Shown in pieces: positions 23,701-31,300 of a stretch of 64,000 nt of DNA; positions within the stretch are counted from its first letter, which is position 1; the number at the start of each line of letters is the position of its first letter. The stretch is from assembly GCA_032622095.1 (NCBI GenBank), contig CP136064.1, forward strand, positions 274,001,614 through 274,065,613, in the 5' to 3' direction. The notes under the pieces are model-generated. The model saw nothing but the letters and a program-made list of their open reading frames with translations, was not told the origin of the DNA and did no database searches. The translations under genes were made by a program, and so were the position numbers. Source of the DNA: Siphonodentalium dalli. Lineage: Eukaryota; Mollusca; Scaphopoda; Gadilida; Siphonodentaliidae.

Positions 23701-26700
23701 TCTTCTTCTTCCGCATAAGGCAAATCTCTTTTAAGAGTGTTTAAAGCCTGGCGCATGCATGATAAAAACAGTTAAAATGTGTATATACAGTTGAAAACAG
23801 CTCCGGAGTTACTTATTCTTTTTCTTGTCAGTGGTGAATGCTGGGTGGCTGGCCGGCAGCTTGTCCAACTCCACTCTGAAGCTCTTTGTGTCAAATTCTG
23901 GTGTGCAGTTTCCCTCTGAGAGTTTGTTCCACTGTCTGGTGGTGCGTGGAAAAAACGACTGGTGGTATACGTCGATCCCAGTGGTGCTTTGGTATAATTT
24001 GTGTTTACCCCGTGTCCTTTCATCGCCTTGCCTGATGAACGAGTCTGGGTTGATGTCGACCATTTTAACTCTAATTTTTCTGAGCATCATGAGGCGGTCT
24101 TTCGCTCTTCTGTGATGGAGAGATTCCCAATGCAGGCCCCCTAGCATGTCTGTTATTGCTCCTGGTGTTCTGGACCAATAATTGCTGGTGGTGAATCGGG
24201 CGGCTCTGCGTTGGACCAATCTCTCTGTGTGTTCATTGCTTCTCTTTGTATTTTCTCTAACACAATGCTTTGATATTTGTGATGTGGGCTCCACGCTGAG
24301 TTACAGTTTTAGATGATTGGTCTGACCATGCTATTGTAGAACGATCGGAAAGTGTCGATGTCCAAGTCGTGAAAGTTCTTTTAACCTCCAACTTTAAATA
24401 AAATTTATCTTAACTATCTTATCTTTGCTAATTCGTCAAGAGGAGCGCTGGCCAACTAAATGTGAAGAATTTGTGATGGAGCACCAGCACATGCCACATA
24501 TATTTTGTACATGTGTTTACATGCATGTTCTTCGTTGTGGTTTATCTTTGTTGTTATCTGCCAAATAAATGATCGTCCTATTCTATTGTACCAGAATTGG
24601 ACATTTGGACATATCCATTCAGAATCAGATCACAACTCGAGTCAAGTTACTCAACTATCCAATCTACCTCCCGGCAGCGGGCCGGGGTCGATTCGGTCCA
24701 GGGCTGGTTCGGCCCATGGTTTGGGCCGAATAGTCTCACCTAAAAATGTTTTATCAGTAGGATATTTATATATATTTTTCTTTTGTATGTTATTTTATTT
24801 AATATTATAATAAAGCGTTTAATATTTTGATTAAAGTGTTTAGAAGGGTAGCATTGCTCTAGTTTATATTATATATATTGATCTTATGATTTGATTTAAT
24901 ATTCTTACCTGTGATTTGTCTGTGAGAAAGTTGATAATAAAGTTGTAGATATATGTTACTATATAGATTGGTACATGTATCTACCTTTTTACACTCAGAA
25001 CGGCTTCTTTTCATGTTTGTTTGGACAAGATAAAACCTTGATTGATCTGAGTTGAGAATCACTCGGTTGGTGAGTTGACACTTGTTCATGCAATCACAAC
25101 ATGTTTGTTTAAGTGAGGCTGAGTTGGAAATTTCCAACCTGACACCCCCACTTTGGTTGGAAAATTTCCAACTGATAACAATTCCAATGTCGAACAAGCT
25201 TTCCAAGTGTTGGAAATTTCCAACCTGTCACCCCCCTTAAAGTTGGAAAATTTCCAACGGATCATGACCATTTCAGTCCAAAATTTTGACAAAAAATAGG
25301 AAAACATGCAAATATTGGTCCAAAAAGAATTAATTCCCACAATAAATTGTTTGAAAATCAAACTACAAAAATATTTTCAACTGATTGTGTTGGTGTGAAA
25401 TTTCCAACTAATGTTTTGGCAGGTATGAAATTTCCAACTGTTGAAAATTTTGACCAAAGTTGGGGGGTCTCACCACCCCAACCAACCCAACATCCAACAG
25501 TTCCGCTAATGGGGTCGTTGTCGTAATGTTTTATACATAGATGCACACCAGTCTCGCGTAGTGTCATGTGACAGGGGTTATTGTCGTAGTGTTTTCTACA
25601 TAAATGCACACGTTTTGATATTTTTTGTAAGTTTATTTTCTTCCGTTCATCGACCAAACAGCCATGCAGTTCTTTCCGTCCCTGTTTAATACTAAGAAAA
25701 ATATGCGACCGATGACCAATCTTATTGCAGTTTCAATAATTGTGATAAAAGAATGCCTTTATCAGAACTTCGGAAGAAAAATAGTTATGAATTGAAGCAG
25801 ACAGCAATTATTTACGGTAACGTTTCAATCTCGCGCCGACTGAGACTGGTGTGCATTTATGTATAAAACGTTATGACGACGACCCCATTAGCAACAGTTC
25901 CTAGCAGAAGTACACAAAGATTGACAGAGACCTTGAGGCGCTATGGGCATCATACAAAGACGGCACCATCAAGACAACCGAATTTCTGAAGGAAGTGAAC
26001 GCGATCTACAAGAACGGCCAATCCAAGAAATAAAGAAGAAAGAAGAAGAAGAAAGAAGAAGACCTACGCAATGTTTTAATATTTATAAATAAATAATGTA
26101 CTGACTGATTTTTCAATGTTTTATCTTGTTTTTAATCATTAAATAATCAGATGTTTTATCATGTAAACTGTATATATTTACTGTTTTAACTTGTTTTCAA
26201 TCAATAAATGTTCGTATCTTTCATCATATATTCACGTTATTGTTCGAATTTGTTGCTGTATTAATTACTATGTATATATACCCATTACTATTGTTGACAA
26301 TAAAACGTTAATTACAAACATAATCTCCATTGTCATCAAATGACCGGTCCCAAATCAAAGGCAATTAACATGCCGTCCAATTAACACCCACACTACATGT
26401 ACCTAATTACCCGAATTGAATAGGGGCCGAACAAGCCCGGCCGAACAAGCCCAGCCGAAAGAGCCCTGGACCGAAAAGTCCAAGGCCGAAAGAGCCCTGG
26501 ACCGAATCGACCCGCTCCCCCGGCAGCCCTTTGGCTTTGAGCGAGAGAGACACCAAAGAAAAACAACTTTATTTTCAAATTCCTTGGGCCGAGCTAGCCC
26601 GGGGCGAGCTGGCCCAGGTCGATTGGACCTATTTCAACTGGGTAGAGACATATATTTATTACTTGATTTGATGTTGGAACTTGGAATGCCAGATTTTAAA

Positions 26701-27034
26701 CCTTTTTCGGTTTTCTCTGGCCACCTCGCACACGAATGAGTAAATGAATTAAAAATCTCTACAATTCCCCATTCACTTCAATTCAATGTAGTTCTCTGCA
26801 GTGAAGTTGTACTTGGTTTGGTTGAGAGTAAGTACTGATAAAACTGGCTCAATCATTGGATTCAATGTGCTTTGTTTGTTGACAAGTTGTTAAATTTTTT
26901 TTTCGTCCGCGACGAGTGGGAATTCAATTTCGGAATTGTATTAAAAATACACAATTAGAAATTCTGACTCAAGATGGACAATAATAACCTGCAAGTTGTT
27001 TCCTGAGGAGCAAAGTCGATTGGTCGAGAGCCAT
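8620..27034 (-). CDS. UBE2G1: Ubiquitin-conjugating enzyme E2 G1 orthologue (five exons)
   Basis: Joined exons total 507 bp and give 168 residues, against about 170 in animal UBE2G1. The product is a class I E2 with only a UBC fold; it accepts ubiquitin from E1 on a cysteine thioester and passes it to E3-bound substrates. Seen directly: start [10 protein letters not shown], '[12 protein letters not shown]', HPN at residues 80-82, catalytic Cys90 in [12 protein letters not shown], the acidic loop after Cys90 characteristic of the UBC7/CDC34/G group, '[12 protein letters not shown]' and a C-terminal CVRRSQED. All introns are GT-AG and phases agree (codons split at residues 16, 50 and 83; phase 0 between 142 and 143). 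Odd point: residues 44-49 read GLLDTC where the family has GPPDTL. There are no internal stops, so it is probably functional. Confidence 0.95.
9433..9498. repeat. R1 copy B, left part
   Basis: The start of R1 (CAGTTTACAGCAGAAT, then GTAAATTAG and its complement). It is cut at the TGATT duplication by the element at 9499-12093 and resumes at 12094. Confidence 0.7.
9499..12093. mobile_element. 2.6-kb TIR element with CACTGGGGG ends in UBE2G1 intron 4
   Basis: The terminal inverted repeats are about 60 bp, almost identical, and begin CACTGGGGGTAAGCTGC on both sides. A 5-bp duplication TGATT flanks it (9494-9498, 12094-12098). The flanks are the two halves of repeat R1, which is continuous at 1909 onward, so the insertion is well supported. 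Short CTCCAGTGCGCA motifs recur inside (about 9540, 9990, 12030). CACTG ends with a 5-bp duplication do not match a superfamily I can name with confidence. No convincing transposase is visible, only the candidate exon at 10550-10669. Confidence 0.8.
10550..10669 (-). CDS. Candidate exon with Myb/SANT-like start (uncertain)
   Basis: A TTTCAG acceptor on the minus strand is followed by an open frame starting [18 protein letters not shown]. The W-S-x-E-D-x-x-x-L spacing is reminiscent of the first helix of Myb/SANT-type DNA-binding domains found in several transposon-encoded proteins. Only about 20 residues look plausible before low-complexity sequence, and no second and third helix tryptophans are seen. 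It may be a remnant of the protein of the surrounding element or a chance frame. Confidence 0.2.
   Translation of the reverse strand: MYAGMEWSMEDSMILMDLSEKILKCIHNCMYLALFFAIS
12094..12510. repeat. R1 copy B, right part
   Basis: Matches 2000-2253 and then 4318-4500 without the interruption seen in copy A. It therefore shows the original order of R1. Confidence 0.7.
12511..12873. repeat. Dispersed repeat ending in GGGGGTATAA
   Basis: It ends with GGACGGATGCACGGACGGAC followed by GTATACCCCCC, a T-run, and GGGGGTATAA. This layout resembles the 3' part of the repeat at 19191-19953. No gene was recognised. Confidence 0.5.
12925..13317. mobile_element. piggyBac-like MITE PB1, copy 1
   Basis: 393 bp flanked by TTAA (12921-12924, 13318-13321), with ends CCCTTTACCCAACA and complement. 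A left unique segment of about 140 bp precedes a core of two mirrored CCAATGCATTCTC palindromes. The flanks match the uninterrupted repeat at 167-236. TTAA duplication with CCCTTT-type ends is the piggyBac signature (family knowledge). Confidence 0.85.
13322..14420. other. Intron 4 sequence with a 43-bp tandem pair
   Basis: Two 43-bp units (13881-13923, 13924-13966) starting AAAAGTCATTAC and ending GGTGGGTCCG stand next to each other, with a partial third. Otherwise this is unassigned intron sequence of UBE2G1. A 96-codon plus-strand frame at 14119-14409 has no recognised motif. Confidence 0.5.
14455..14846. mobile_element. piggyBac-like MITE PB1, copy 2 (opposite orientation)
   Basis: 392 bp, nearly the reverse complement of copy 1 at 12925-13317. 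The flanking tetranucleotides are eroded (ACAA and ATAA instead of TTAA). Its immediate flanks (GGAAATTTTCAG...ATAAGTTCAA and the complement near 14857-14885) are themselves inverted, so the MITE sits at the centre of another foldback. Confidence 0.8.
15045..15223 (-). CDS. UBE2G1: UBE2G1 exon 4 (active-site exon)
   Basis: 179 bp between a TATTTTAG acceptor and a GTACGT donor. It encodes [20 protein letters not shown] through SPANVEAA, with catalytic Cys90 and the acidic loop. It joins exon 3 by completing an Ile codon (HPN-I-DKD) and joins exon 5 in phase 0. Confidence 0.95.
15310..15565. mobile_element. Compound palindromic hAT-like MITE, family P2 copy 2
   Basis: 256 bp with ends CAAGGCTTGAAATA and complement, flanked by a perfect 8-bp duplication CCCGTAAT (15302-15309, 15566-15573). 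Inside are two successive copies of the P2 palindrome arms (GCAGAATGAGGTCCCCAGAG), so it looks like a head-to-head dimer of the element at 980-1130. It lies in UBE2G1 intron 3. Confidence 0.85.
15685..16939. mobile_element. hAT-like non-autonomous element in intron 3
   Basis: The ends read CAGGGTTTCCGCCA and complement TGGCGGAAACCCTG. Flanks share GATAAAC (15678-15684, 16940-16946). CAGGG ends are typical of hAT elements. A 134-codon minus-strand frame (16286-16690) has no transposase motif. CGTACGATAGCACGG occurs twice (about 16499 and 16620). A G-homopolymer lies near 16456-16466. Confidence 0.65.
17149..17360. mobile_element. Palindromic Tc1/mariner-type MITE, copy 2
   Basis: A 212-bp palindrome homologous to 239-452, flanked by TA at 17147-17148 and 17361-17362. 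Its left end is mutated (CTGTATTG) against the right end (CAGTAATT). It lies in UBE2G1 intron 2, just beyond the splice-donor array. Confidence 0.75.
17385..17675 (-). repeat. 64-bp tandem array of exon 3 end plus splice donor
   Basis: On the minus strand each 64-bp unit holds about 50 bp of exon 3 coding sequence (from TCTCAAACCGCC to CACCCAAACA) followed by the donor GTAAGTACCATCAG. Donor cores CTTAC (plus strand) start at 17621 (the in-frame donor), 17557, 17493, 17429 and a shortened copy at 17391. The first four are spaced exactly 64 bp apart. Intron-side units are nearly identical to the exon. Confidence 0.95.
17626..17723 (-). CDS. UBE2G1: UBE2G1 exon 3
   Basis: 98 bp after a TTTTTAG acceptor. 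It encodes [20 protein letters not shown], then [12 protein letters not shown], including the HPN motif that supports catalysis. The proximal donor after HPN plus one base (A) is the only one in the array that joins exon 4 in frame without adding a stop. Confidence 0.95.
17727..18887. other. Intron 2 sequence, short palindrome only
   Basis: A small palindrome with TGCGGAAGGATAG and CTATCCTTCCGCA arms lies at 18330-18376. A fragment 'TGTCATTTGCAGAATG' of family P2 lies near 18703-18718. No exon was recognised. Confidence 0.5.
18892..19150. mobile_element. Diverged TTAA-flanked MITE related to PB1
   Basis: TTAA at 18888-18891 and 19151-19154; ends CCCTTCG and CGAAGGG. The interior has two degraded CCAATGCATTCTC palindromes, so it shares the core of PB1 but is clearly older or from a sister subfamily. 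Confidence 0.7.
19191..19953. repeat. Repeat with GGATACCCCCC / GGGGGGTATA ends and three internal 170-bp units
   Basis: The units start near 19383, 19553 and 19722. Each holds GGGATAACTCCAC, then GGACAGACGTCATAATCG, then GTTCCCATGG. A GGACGGACGACGCC block and an inverted GGGGGGTATA end follow. Similar layouts are common in mollusc introns as I remember them. No coding content. Confidence 0.6.
20390..21362. mobile_element. 973-bp TA-flanked element with CAGTAAAACCTC ends
   Basis: Inverted ends CAGTAAAACCTC are followed by CAAACCG on both sides. TA dinucleotides flank at 20388-20389 and 21363-21364. Subterminal sequences repeat TTCGGTTTATAGA and TATAGAGGGTCCGG. CAGTAAAACCTC ends with TA duplication are typical of pogo/Tigger-like and related IS630-Tc1 elements. 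No transposase frame remains. It lies in UBE2G1 intron 2. Confidence 0.75.
21940..22042 (-). CDS. UBE2G1: UBE2G1 exon 2
   Basis: 103 bp between a TTTTTCAG acceptor and a GTAAGT donor. It encodes [20 protein letters not shown] and KWEIVIIG, then LLDTC. The E2 core beta-strand region is clear. The family's GPPDTLYEGG stretch is changed to GLLDTCYEGG across the exon 2/3 junction. Confidence 0.92.
22060..23370. other. Intron 1 sequence, no gene recognised
   Basis: Unassigned. A stretch near 22065-22150 (GATCAGACGGTCCCC, then CAACAATAACAA) resembles 10450-10560 and marks a further low-copy dispersed repeat. Confidence 0.45.
23379..23668 (-). pseudogene. LINE reverse transcriptase, C-terminal fragment (family L1a)
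   Basis: The minus strand reads [19 protein letters not shown], then [20 protein letters not shown] and, in another frame, [16 protein letters not shown]. This is the conserved region after the palm of non-LTR reverse transcriptases. The same family is present at 41275-41520. Frameshifts and a stop near the middle show decay. It lies in UBE2G1 intron 1, same strand. Confidence 0.75.
23809..24400 (-). pseudogene. LINE reverse transcriptase, C-terminal fragment (family L2b)
   Basis: The main frame of 161 residues (23809-24294) reads [20 protein letters not shown], then [20 protein letters not shown], and [13 protein letters not shown] near the end. These are hallmarks of the thumb/C-terminal domain of CR1/RTE-like LINEs. 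Upstream, to about 24400, 'MVRPII[14 protein letters not shown]' continues the domain in another frame, so at least one stop and one frameshift separate the pieces. The protein ends DKKKNK at 23809. Confidence 0.85.
24670..24731. repeat. GC-rich inverted repeat, left arm
   Basis: GGTCGATTCGGTCCAGGGCT and TTCGGCC motifs are the reverse complement of 26480-26527. The pair may mark the ends of a 1.9-kb element, but no target duplication was found. Confidence 0.5.
25123..25438. repeat. Cluster of GTTGGAAATTTCCAAC palindromes
   Basis: Four full palindromes lie at 25123-25138, 25156-25172, 25209-25224 and 25242-25258. Two are one-sided (GAAATTTCCAAC near 25397-25408 and 25427-25438). GGAAATTTCC resembles an NF-kappaB-type core (family knowledge). 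Whether it binds anything is unknown. Confidence 0.7.
25505..25892. mobile_element. 388-bp MITE with perfect 9-bp target duplication (MULE-like)
   Basis: The ends read GCTAATGGGGTCGT and complement. The 9-bp duplication AACAGTTCC is exact (25496-25504, 25893-25901). Nine-base duplications are characteristic of Mutator-like elements. No internal gene. Confidence 0.8.
25908..26033 (+). CDS. Candidate short 3' exon of unknown protein
   Basis: Following a possible acceptor (TTCCTAGCAG) the plus strand is open for 41 codons to TAA. It starts [20 protein letters not shown] and ends YKNGQSKK. Codon use looks protein-like and charged, unlike surrounding AT-rich DNA. A purine-rich AAGAAG tract and possible AATAAA signals follow. 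I do not recognise the protein. It lies antisense inside UBE2G1 intron 1 and may be the end of a mobile-element ORF whose upstream part was cut off by the 9-bp-duplicating MITE next to it. Confidence 0.35.
   Translation, partial: KYTKIDRDLEALWASYKDGTIKTTEFLKEVNAIYKNGQSKK
26424..26527. repeat. GCCGAA-rich minisatellite and right arm of GC-rich inverted repeat
   Basis: Units such as GGCCGAACAAGCCC and GGCCGAAAGAGCCCTGGACC repeat about five times. The last part is complementary to 24670-24731. Confidence 0.65.
26989..27034 (-). CDS. UBE2G1: UBE2G1 exon 1 (start codon)
   Basis: 46 bp from ATG (27034-27032) to a GTTATT donor at 26988. It encodes [15 protein letters not shown] and the first base of Glu16. 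This matches the N-terminal helix of E2 G1 and joins exon 2 in phase. Confidence 0.92.
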
Positions 27035-27407
27035 ATGAATGTTTTCTTTGATCGTGTTCTCTCCACCAGCTGATTTACGTTCCCTGGTTATTTTGCTAAC
27101 TACGTTGTGATCGCACTACGCAGGCGCGGTTTTGCCAGTCACAATACAGGAACGATAACTTCTCCGATGCCCGTAAAAGGTGCGCCGGTGCGCTTGAGAG
27201 ATTAGTGTTCACAATCACACAATCGTTCCCGAAGTACGTGCATGCCTGCTGGTCAACGTCTGTTTATGTTTCTGTGAGTTCTTTGCTCTTGTGTTGACAG
27301 GCCGTGGCTAGCGCTGCTGTTTCGAGCACGTGGGTGCAGAGGGCTCGCATGCAGGATCATGCAGCATGTGCACTGGTAGGGACATTCACTGCTTCATGCG
27401 CCATGCA
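27035..27407 (-). promoter_or_regulatory. UBE2G1 5' flank / presumed promoter region
   Basis: 373 bp between the start codon and the giant foldback. It is richer in CpG-containing words (CGCACTACGCAGGCGCGG) than neighbouring DNA. No TATA box at a fixed distance can be assigned. The assignment rests on position only. Confidence 0.35.
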
Positions 27408-27593
27408 TCATAGTCGGGGAGCCAATAAGGTCCACCTGCACCCCCCGATGATTACAAATAACCTTATTTTTATTGTTCCCTATGGTATCCAGATAAAGAA
27501 TCCGGAATTCACCGAAAAATAAAGGTGGCCCTACTGGGTGCTAGAGCCATTTGAATCCAAGATGGCCGCCATTTCCTCTAACTCCGACCAGAT

Positions 27594-28322
27594 GTATTTA
27601 ATCGTTGTAATAGATCGGTTGTTAGCAAAAGACACAGACAAAATGTATGCCATTTTGTTGGTATGATGTCCTTCTTCCAAATGACGGCAAATAATTTCGA
27701 AAAAAATTCAAAATGGCCGCCGAAAAATGACGTCATATGCATGAAAATAGGAAATTTAATTAATATTTAACCATATCTTCCATTTTTCTTCATATTAATC
27801 ATTAGTAAATGGCAATGTTTTTGAGACAGTCACCAAGCGTGATATTATAGCGTCATTTTAAGACATTTGCCATTGACGAGGGTTCAGTAATAGATACAGA
27901 AAGAGGATTTGAAAAATAGGGGTGAAATTTTCGATTTTTTTTGCAAGACGATTTTGCTGTATTTAATCGTTGTAATAGATCGGTTGTTAGCAAAAGACAC
28001 AGACAAAATGTATGCCATTTTGTTGGTATGATGTCCTTCTTCAAAATGACGGCAAATAATTTCGAAAAAAATTCAAAATGGCCGCCGAAAAATGACGTCA
28101 TATGCACGAAAATAGGAAATTTAATTAATATTTCACCATATCTTCCATTTTTCTTCATATTAATCATTAGTAAATGGCAATGTTTTTGAGACAGTCACCA
28201 AGCGTGATATTATAGCGTCATTTTAAGACATTTGCCATTGACGAGGGTTCAGTAATAGATACAGAAAGAGGATTTGAAAAAGAGGGGTGAAATTTTCGAT
28301 TTTTTTGCAAGACGGTCTTGAT
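27594..28322. repeat. 366-bp tandem duplication in the GF1 left arm
   Basis: Two nearly identical units start at 27594 and 27960 (GTATTTAATCGTTGTAATAG). The mirrored right arm (about 32101-32465) has a single copy, so the left arm is about 366 bp longer here. Confidence 0.9.
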
Positions 28323-29129
28323 AGTCATTTTAACGACAAACCACACAGGATGTTAATATAGAATGTCAACAACTATGTGCTTTATTTTATTGGACGGATG
28401 TTTTACTTCAATGGGAATGAAATTGGTGTAGAACATTTCCAAAATGGCCGCCGAAAATATGAAAATTGGTAAATATTGTCCCAGGGTGTCCTGCAATGGC
28501 TTACAAGTTGTGGTTGATATATACAATTGGCTAATCTGTTTTATATACATTGAATACTTACATGTCTGATGCACCATGGATCATTGTTTCTATTGTCACC
28601 ACTGACATCACCAGAAATATTGGATATTTCTCTCACAAACTTGACATAAATATCGGCAAAAATTGGACAATTGGACAATTTTTAAAAGTCAAATGCAACT
28701 ATCATTGGTATCAAAGGTATTTATTGTTTTGGTCTATCTTAAATGTGTCACACTACGGTGTTTATAGACCAAATTGCTCAAGATGGCTTCCAAAATGGCA
28801 ACCAAATTTGTAAAAAGTTATTTTTTTTACATATATCCCGAACATTATTCTCTGCGTTATCCGACAAGGTATTAAATTGTGACTCACTTGGTTATTATAC
28901 GTGTTAGTTAATTAGCTGACAACCACGTTCTATTATGTTTGTTCCAGTTCCGTGTGGGGCATGACAAATTCATTTTAAAGTTGCAGTATGAAATTTGGCG
29001 GAGAACCTCTTTTGTGATTCTTGTCATATTATTGAAAGGAAATGGGCAGAACTTTGAAACGGAACTGAGATGAACCATAATATGTGGCTATTCTGGTCCA
29101 TTATGATAAAACATATCAACTGGATATAG

Positions 29130-30050
29130 GGTGCATGCCAGGGAGTTACTATATGATCATAAGTAAGGTGAATAGGTATACAGGGAGTTATTGTATGGTC
29201 AATGGTGAGACGAGTACACGTATGTATACAATGAGTGACTGTATGATCATAAATGTAATGAATAGCTATGCAGGGAGTGACTAAATTGTCATGTGTCAGG
29301 TGTATGAGTATACCCGGTGTTCCTGCTTGGTGACTCGTTGCGGTATGGTCATGTGTAGGTTATACGGGCATACACATGTGTTGCTATATGGTCATGGGCG
29401 AGGGGTATGTGTATATAGCGAGCGGCTATATGGCCATGGATGATGTGCATATGCATACATGGATTGAATATACTGACATGGCTGGGGAGTATTAGTATAT
29501 CTTGAGTGGCTATTCTGCTATGGTGTGACAAATAGGGATACAGGGAGTGACATGGCCAAGGGTGAGGTGAATATATATACAATGATTGACCATGATCATG
29601 TATGAATGTTTTGAATAGGTACACACGGGATGACTATATGGCCATAGGTCAGATGAAGGAGTATACCAGGTGCCACGGATGAGGGTATGTGTATGAAGCG
29701 AGTGGCTATATGACCATTGGTGAGGTGGATATGTATACCCGAGGTGACTATATGGTCATTGTTGCGGTGTTGATGTATATATTGAATGTCTATTTGACCA
29801 TGTGTGTGTGGAGAATAGGTTTACATGGGATGACCGTATGGCCAATGGTGAGATGAATGGGTATACAAGGAGTGACTCTATGGTTATGGGTCATCTTTTG
29901 GATTATACCCGGTGTACTTGCATTGTGACGCATGGCTGTATGGCCATCCATGGTCATGGGTCAGGTGTACGTTTATACAGTTGGTCACTATATTGTTATG
30001 TATGTGGTGTTTATGCATATATGGAATGACTGTGTGGTAATGGGTGGCTA
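29130..30050. repeat. GF1 inner array, forward orientation
   Basis: Degenerate units of about 44 bp with the theme GGGAGTGACTATATGGTCAT, then GGTGAGGTGAATAGGTATAC; roughly 20 units. Confidence 0.85.
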
Positions 30051-30164
30051 TCGCTTTTCACGTTTACAGTTCCCCATGTACACAAACACTATCAAGGTGG
30101 AGAACTCTTTGACATGACCTCTCTATTGATTAACATATCCTTGAGTTATTGTGGAAAGCGATAG

Positions 30165-31300
30165 CCACCCAAATTATACATGTACAACGCATCCCATGAC
30201 CTCATATGTACATACACACCACACAAATGACAATATAGTCACCCACTCTATACACGTACACCTGACCATACAGCCTTATTTGGCTATACCGGTACATGCC
30301 ACAAATGACGATACAGCCATGAATCACCATGCATGAACACCAGGTATACTCCTACACCTGACCATATAGTCACTCTATGTATACATATTATTTCACATTC
30401 ACGATCATACAGTCACTCATTTTATACCTATTCATCTCACCATGGACCATACAGCCACTACATGTATATCTATTCGCCATACCCATGGCGATAGAGTCAA
30501 TTCAGATATACATATACACCTCACCCACCAATGGTGAGCCCTTCCAAATATACCAATACCCACACACACGACCACTCATAAGTCTCATACTTGCATATAC
30601 ACCTCACACATGACAATTAATCAACTCACTGTATACTCATACACGCCATCCATGATCATTCATCTACACCATATACACCACCGATGATAATACATCCACA
30701 ACATATATAAATATACGACCCACCCGTTACCAAAATGGCACTCCCTATATAGCCACACGCTCGTCAATAACCATAAAGCTTATTCCAGGTAAGCATATAA
30801 CTTCAATCTTGACCACAGGCATACCATGTGCACCTATACACATTACCCATAACCATAAAATCACACCCTATTTATCTACGCAATCCATCCATGATCATAC
30901 AGACAGCACAAATATACATATACACCACATGTCACAATACAGCCACACACGGTACATATATACATCACGACCACCACGACCTTACAGTCACTCCATATAT
31001 ACATAAACAACACACGGATGACCATGTAGCTACTCTCGTTATATCTATAAACCACAGCAATGCCCATACGATCACATCGGCCACACACAATATACCGTAC
31101 AGTCACTACATGTATACCGATTCACCTCACACATGCCCATACAGCCACTCCTTATATTCCTATGCATCTCACCATGGACACCCCACTCATAACCATATAA
31201 TCACTCATTGTATACCTATTCACATCATTCATGACCATACAGTGACTCCCTGTATACCTATTCACATCACCTATGATCATACAGTAACTCCCTGGCTGCC
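30165..31300. repeat. GF1 inner array, reverse orientation
   Basis: The complement of the left array: TATACCTATTCACCTCACC, then ATGACCATACAGTCACTC, in roughly 25 degenerate units. Both arrays are separated by the conserved centre GTGGCTATCGCTTT...AAAGCGATAGCCAC. Confidence 0.85.

Noticed and set aside
24670-26527. GC-rich inverted arms as ends of a single 1.9-kb element
   Set aside because: Arms pair, but termini are ragged minisatellite-like sequence and no target duplication was found; listed only as repeats.
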